Shown here: positions 59,201-64,000 of the stretch, in pieces
How positions within the stretch are numbered: position 1 is the first letter of the stretch
How the letters are laid out: each line of letters opens with the position of its first letter
NCBI GenBank assembly: GCA_015501075.1
Contig: JADNYJ010000054.1
Span: 170,701 to 234,700, forward strand
Direction: 5' to 3'
Length of the DNA: 64,000 nt
Source: Gymnopilus junonius
Taxonomy: Eukaryota > Basidiomycota > Agaricomycetes > Agaricales > Galerinaceae
Translations under genes and position numbers: made by a program
The notes under the pieces: model-generated
Databases searched by the model: none
What the model saw: the letters and a program-made list of their open reading frames with translations, nothing else
What the model was told of the DNA's origin: nothing

Positions 59201-59304
59201 ACTTCTATGATGCTACTTGGTATGCTGGCCTGAGCGACAGCACTAAAGTCGATCTTCGAGTGAAACCCGCAATAACTTTACCAACCATCATGACAGACAA
59301 TTAG
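56220..59304 (+). pseudogene. Uncharacterised agaric coiled-coil protein gene, decayed 3' half
   Basis: The 5' exons are clean: 56220-56927 (MFNFLDFNMQSQPNTDVPMD onward), 56976-57065 and 57118 onward with a coiled coil (NAVLERLLALEATNQDHAAK). Near 57343 the frame shifts, and the heptad pattern continues in another frame (EYQEKLNVLEGQQRQLEE). Later pieces are SSGEDFDSVISNDSDDE, an intron, then HVPPPYHFKHPWGGAGPRLK and LVKQPASKTCNAQSKIIG, another intron, and KAVRLHMNPLIGIKKDKM. A stop follows near 58520, and the rest (HPSLAPMSFCFEVKY, SHPWNEELAQP, SWRMIESI, PGLPANFYDATWY, LPTIMTDN) is scattered over frames with several stops. The W-NEEL and LP-NFYD-WY landmarks belong to a common orphan family of mushroom genomes. 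The full protein cannot be made; the first 300 residues perhaps could. Confidence 0.6.
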
Positions 59305-59660
59305 ATAGTGACGTAGGCAGAAAAAATGTATATACCTAGAGAAAATTCGAATTTGATCGACCATGATAGTAACAGCAAGGAGTAAAGGGCCAAGGCCAGA
59401 TACTATGGACTGAGGCAGAGTATCCTGGACACCAAAGACGCCGAAGAAGGCCGTGTTTGAGTAGAAGCACCTACCAACCGTCATTAAAGACAATTAGAGG
59501 GTGACAATAGGCTGAGGAAAGAGTACATACCTAGCAGTCAATTGAAGAGCGTGTTGCAACCACAATGGCAATGACACGAATTGAACGGCAGAGACCGTCT
59601 GAGGCAGCGTGTCCTGGGCACCCAGGACACTCTGAGAAAAGTTCGTGCTTGAGTTGAAGG
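59281..59660. repeat. Two diverged tandem units of about 190 bases, each with one hairpin
   Basis: The unit starting CCAACCATCATGACAGACAA (59281) recurs at 59473 as CCAACCGTCATTAAAGACAA. Both then contain CAATTAGA-GTGAC, ATACCTAG, TGAGGCAG-GT-TCCTGG-CACC and GTGTTTGAGT/GTGCTTGAGT in the same order. The hairpin is decayed in the first unit (near 59420) and perfect in the second. Confidence 0.65.
59609..59630. repeat. Covarying hairpin, 9-base perfect stem
   Basis: GTGTCCTGG and CCAGGACAC pair around the loop GCAC. Confidence 0.8.
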
Positions 59661-59675
59661 GCTGAAGATGTGGCA

Positions 59676-59700
59676 GAGTGTCCTGGACACCAGGACACTC
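59676..59700 (-). repeat. Covarying hairpin, 11-base perfect stem, short loop
   Basis: GAGTGTCCTGG and CCAGGACACTC pair perfectly; the loop is only ACA, one base shorter than in the other copies. Confidence 0.8.
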
Positions 59701-59747
59701 TAGAAGAGATTGAGGGAGACGCTGAAGCGTTATCATCGTTGAGCCAC

Positions 59748-59838
59748 GATTGTTTGGTTAGGGGCTCCAAGCCAAATGAACGCATTGTTTATTGTTTGGT
59801 TAGGGGCTCCAAGCCGAATGAAGCGTTGTTTATTGTTT
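59748..59838 (+). repeat. Direct repeat of about 43 bases
   Basis: GATTGTTTGGTTAGGGGCTC followed by CAAGCCAAATGAACGCATTG recurs at once as TATTGTTTGGTTAGGGGCTC followed by CAAGCCGAATGAAGCGTTG, two near-identical copies in tandem. Confidence 0.8.
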
Positions 59839-59869
59839 TCTCTCAAACTCCTACCTCCATCGTCAAAGT

Positions 59870-59891
59870 GTGTTCTGGGTGTCCAGAACAC
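59870..59891 (+). repeat. Covarying hairpin, 9-base perfect stem
   Basis: GTGTTCTGG and CCAGAACAC pair around the loop GTGT. Confidence 0.8.
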
Positions 59892-59934
59892 GCTATCTCA
59901 GTTGAACTTATCTACCCTCTTTAAACTTTTGGTT

Positions 59935-59956
59935 GTGATCTGGGTGTCCAGATCAC
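59935..59956 (+). repeat. Covarying hairpin, 9-base perfect stem
   Basis: GTGATCTGG and CCAGATCAC pair around the loop GTGT, 65 bases after the previous hairpin. Confidence 0.8.
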
Positions 59957-60127
59957 GCTACTTAACTTCAACTGTTAACGTTCCTTAGGCAGGATTTGTC
60001 CCTCAGTTCGCGACTTGCCCAGCGGCGCTCGATTGCATCAAGCTTGAAGACGGCCTAACGTCAACTTTGTGAGTACTTTTTGAAATAGGCCCCCATACCA
60101 AACCTGATCTTGAATATTGAAGACCAT

Positions 60128-62778
60128 ATGCCTCAACAAACCCCACCTCTAGACCATTCTCGAGGCAGGGCCTTCATCAGTGATGGTGATATCTATTACT
60201 CGCCCAACTGTTCACGCTCCGTTGCTGTCCCAAACCGGAATCCCTCATATCCATTTGCTGTTGGAGCCGCATCTCTCAGGCGGCATCAAACTCCTGAATG
60301 GTGGACTGATGCGTTTGGATTCCTGAGCTTTACCCCCAGTGTCCCCTCATTCGAAGGATATGCGTTTGGCCATCTCTGCGACTACCTTAACAATATCGAT
60401 GAAGTTGACGCACCTTGGGGCACGGGGTACCAGCTCCAACAATCAAAGTCCTCAGCATGGTGCTATCTGGAAGACATCTTAATTGTTATCCTCCACATCT
60501 TGAGGGAAAAATTCTTTCTTCGGCTCAAACCATATTTCCTCCCCCCTCCCCCTCTCTCCTCGGTTTCGACCAAGTGTTTTTTAGTGCTCGTGGTGCACGC
60601 TATCGAATTGGCTGCACACGCGATTGGTTCATTGTGTGGATCGGCCTACTATCGTTCTATATTGCCTGCATTGAAGGAGAACCCGATCCCCTACAGGTCC
60701 CAGACTGGTTCAATTTCCTTGCTTCTGAAAAGGAGGTAGATCAGTTGTGGCTCAGCACTTTACGATGTCATAATGAGCGTTTTGGAGACAGACCCGTCAC
60801 ACTGGGTCCTTCGTCGATCTCACCAACAAAGGTGGCGAAGGTGCTGACCTAGTGAAATGGCTATGTGTTTGGAACGTACCTGTGTGGTACCACTGGTCGG
60901 AAGTCGAGCAAGGCCAGACTTGGCGCCGCGCTTTGCATATATCCAACCCCCTCCAGAGCACCTTCAGAATGTGACGACCTTAATTTACAGGTCCCCATCT
61001 CCACCATCAATGCCCCCTACCACCTTAGAGCAAACCGCTGTCTTCACCCAACCTTCCTCACCACTCTGAGTCCAGTATTCTTCCAGAATTGGAGTTTGAG
61101 AAGGCCCGGGAAGCGTATATTGCCTCCAAGCCATGGGAACCCTTTTTCGCTGCTCGAAAAATCATTAATGATCGAATGCTTGCGAATGAGACGCCGCAGG
61201 ATAGGGAAGCGTCTGAGTCGAGAAAGGAAAAACCCTACCATTTCTGCAGAAGTTTTTGTTTGGGATTGGAGCATCGAAGAGGACATGTGCCTTGTACGCA
61301 CTAGAGTGCACAAAAAGGAATGCGAAGACAATCTTGCTTTTTATAGGGGGTCCCAAGCCCGCTATGACTCTTTCCAGAATGAATGGGACCTCTGTGAATA
61401 CTTTGCGACTCCTGGAGACCCAGATTGCATCAGCGACGATGATGATGACGGGACGGCAACTTTGGCCCTGACTTCGGAAACTATTCGTCTACCTCCCATT
61501 CTTGCGACTCTCCCGATTCTCAGCAGAAAAAAGCTGAGGAATTTGTTGCTCGACGTGTCGAAGTGCATGCAGGTGTCATTCCATTACCTGCGCCTCTGTT
61601 GAGCGAATGACGAAAATGGACTGAACCTTATTCCTTCCCAAGTGGTGGACATTGTCGCATATCTTTCCACTCACTATGGCTACCGACCCCCCATAGCCAT
61701 TCCTCCAAACCCCTCTACGCCCGACAAGGCAAGGTGGAATGATCTTGTCAAGACTGTAGGGCTTCGTGCCAAGGATTCTAACCCTCCACCGTAGACTTTG
61801 GCCTGTCGTGTTTTGACTTTCTTCAGGGTCTCCAAACGACCAATGGTCCACCGCCTGTTATATATGACCTCAAACATCAGTGTCCCATTGCTCTCAACAT
61901 TGCAGCTCTGAGGCTTCTCTTCCAGAAGGTTGGCGACCTTTTCCTTCTTCAGGGAAGCTGCCTTGCACTTGATCCTCAGGCTCCATGGACGATTGCTTTG
62001 ACAACTGCTACAGACGCGGTTAAGGTGTTCCGCCTTGTGGTCAGTCCTGGAAAACATTCTTCAATGTCACTCGCTGCCTCTTGGAAATGGGCATGACATT
62101 CTTTACATTACTACTGCTTCAACATCAACCTTCCATCAGACTCCAAGCACACTGAAATCTTGTGCCCATCCATGCTTCGGGGTATATTTTCAACAAGAGC
62201 GACTATGATGTCTATATACAGCACCGCCACTGACTCCTGTCATCTTCGCATGGGCGAGCTGCACTGCTTACTGGTGGTCTCCTTAGCCGCCTTGCGAAGG
62301 AACACATTGGTATTGATTCTGCCTGCTTTGGCCCATCATCTGCAGTCACTGAACATCACCTTGGTTGCCACTTCATGGCTGATGATGGGACAGTCTATTG
62401 GGATGATATGCTTACCGAGGAAGAGATGGATGTCATTTGTGGGTTTCATATGTGCTATACAGGTTTGTTATTCCTATTCTGATAATTTAATTGATTCCCA
62501 CATGACCTTCAGGAAGTGCCCCTAACCAAGTAGTTCACAAGTCTTGGTGGCCGAAGCCTGCTCAATGGAAAAATCAGAAAGCAAACGGCTACAATTTTGG
62601 ACACTGGACAGAATGGGATGAAGTTTGGTATCAAAGCCATCTGTCTGAGATTGAAAAAGGTAATGCTCAGCCTGAGACCCCAGAGTTCTGGCGAAACAGT
62701 CTTAGAGGTGCATCCTCCTGGCGAAAAGCAACCACTCGTCTCAATGTGGACTCGGCTGCTCTTTTCACATCGACATAA
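60128..62778 (+). pseudogene. Uncharacterised large agaric-specific protein gene, decayed
   Basis: The start FISDGDIYYSPNCSRSVAVP, EWWTDAFGFLSFTPSVPSFE and YAFGHLCDYLNNIDEV matches a large orphan family present in many mushroom genomes, of unknown function. The reading then moves between frames: RYRIGCTRDWFIVWIGLLSF (other frame from about 60480), a stop near 60850, KWLCVWNVPVWYHW, FEKAREAYIASKPWEPFFAA with MLANETPQDREA, VFVWDWSIEED and SQARYDSFQNEWDLCEYFAT, QVVDIVAYLSTHYGYRPPIA, QCPIALNIAALRLLFQKVGD, CFGPSSAVTEHHLGCHFMAD with MLTEEEMDVICGFHMCYT, and the end NGYNFGHWTEWDEVWYQS up to LFTST. Conserved blocks keep their order over 2.6 kb, but stops and frame shifts break the protein in at least five places. 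It is a relic of a complete copy. Confidence 0.65.
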
Positions 62779-64000
62779 TTGTATATATCTCCGGGTCTGT
62801 ATGTTTTCTTGTTAACCCGCTGCTGATGTGCACCCATACCCCTTATCGCTCCCATCAGTGAGGACCTCAGTGCGCGATTTATTGTTGCTTCCTGTCAATC
62901 CTTCGTTTTTGTTCAATTATTTGCTTTATAAAATCTTTCTGAAAATAATCATTTTCAATGTTTGATAAATCTTTCGTAAAATCTAAGATATATTAAGAAA
63001 TTTTTCACTCAAAAAAATTCTTTAATTGTTGCACGAGACAATAGAAAAAAAACCGAACATGTCAGTCAATTCCGTACAGAGTTAAAATCGTACTTAAATG
63101 TGAAGTTTGTTAGTTGCTAAAATTTGAACACAAATGTTTCCTCTTTCAGGTATTTGTTGACGTCAACAATAAAGGGTTTTAGATATGTTTTATGATTGGG
63201 CAATGTAGTTAAATGAGTTTGAGCATGTCCGGAATGGGACTCGGTGACAAACTCCATTTGTCGATGGTTCCAATAGTGTGTGTAGGTGTAGACAATGAAG
63301 TAAAAATAGATGAGAGTTCCGGGAATGGTGAGAAAGTGAGGGAATTTGAGTATCTTGAGTCAAAAATTGCAATATCTAAGTTGATTTCTATGCTTCTGAG
63401 GTGAGTTGTGGGATCGTATTCAACTGCAGAACTACAGTACACAAGTCTAGTATTTATACTGTAGCAAATAAGCGAAGAGTTTCAGGGAGAAGGAAATTTT
63501 TACAGAGGAAGAGAGGAAATTTTGAAATAAATGAAGTGAAATTTTATCGGACCGAATGGTCATGGCTGAGCATATGGAAAGATCATATTTTATGGGCTAA
63601 ATGGAGAGGAATAAAATTTTATAAGTGATAAATGAGGGGAAAGGATACCAGTTGCTTTTCATTGCGAGGGATTACCACGTTCAGAGTTAACTCCGTCTGG
63701 CCATTGTTGCACGCCATTGTTATCTTATCGAAGGTGCTTCCATACATCTGGTATGTTGATCCGACTCAATTTTCTCTGTTATGGACCTATGCTAATTGTC
63801 CTCCTTACACCTCCCAGGAACTTTTAATGTTGACTTCCACGTCAATGAGCTCCTTGGTGTTGCTGGTAGAAGTTCCGTCATGAAATTCACGTGCTTGTCT
63901 CTGTCTCATCCATCATCGTCATGGTAAAACTGTGGCTTGTGGAAGTGCAGTTAAGGATGTTGAACTGCATTAATTGGGATTTTGAAAATTCTCTTGGCCT
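62779..64000. other. AT-rich tail of the window, no supported gene
   Basis: About 1.2 kb. The stretch 62880-63650 is strongly AT-rich with only short frames. A short coding-like plus-strand run near 63818-63925 (GTFNVDFHVNELLGVAGRSS) could be part of a further orphan gene cut by the window edge, but this is weak. Confidence 0.3.

Larger units (their letters stand above)
59305..60109. other. Intergenic region carrying the third hairpin cluster
   Basis: About 800 bases between two decayed orphan genes. It holds the 190-base tandem units, a 41-base direct repeat and four good hairpins. No gene was seen. Confidence 0.5.

Noticed and set aside
51044..59956. The hairpin clusters as a CRISPR-like array
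   Set aside because: Spacing is irregular, outer arms are not constant repeats, there are no associated genes, and the host is a eukaryote.

Overview
The window is nuclear DNA of a mushroom-forming basidiomycete (Agaricomycetes). The genes are split by many 42-68 base GT-AG introns. They include families typical of, or confined to, that group: FunK1 kinases, basidiomycete PL14-type secreted proteins, a Plavaka-type Tnp2 (CACTA) transposase, and several orphan families found across agaric genomes.

Left part (1-22 kb): metabolic and housekeeping genes. A PL14-like gene, cut by the left edge, carries two frame breaks. An AIM9-like phosphotransferase lacks a catalytic aspartate. An intact SLC41/MgtE cation transporter and an intact A1 aspartic protease follow. 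Next come a second broken PL14-like gene, a broken dihydroflavonol-reductase-like gene (with a 9-base microexon) and a broken AAD-type aldo-keto reductase. A histidine-rich secreted protein and a complete REV1 translesion polymerase end this part. The broken genes keep their family residues, and almost every break is one base lost from a short run. Intact multi-kb genes lie between them.

Middle (22-43 kb): 22.1-27.8 kb has no recognisable gene but holds a diverged tandem duplication. After a SAM methyltransferase, four tandem same-strand FunK1 genes fill 29.8-43.3 kb in graded states of decay. One is complete, two have lost the first exon, and one is a pseudogene with internal deletions.

43.7-46.6 kb: the 5' part of the SAGA subunit gene ADA3 runs directly, and out of frame, into the 3' part of a fungal GH5 glucosylceramidase/steryl-glucosidase gene. 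Each gene lacks its other half. This is either a real rearrangement or an assembly misjoin.

Right part (46.6-64 kb): repeat-rich. It holds a Tnp2 transposase with one frameshift, a lineage-specific WD40 protein, and four orphan families of agaric genomes, two of them decayed. The gaps between these genes hold at least ten short hairpins. They share the core CTGG-GTGT-CCAG (or its complement), but their outer arms differ from copy to copy and still pair. This covarying hairpin family is the least explained signal in the window.
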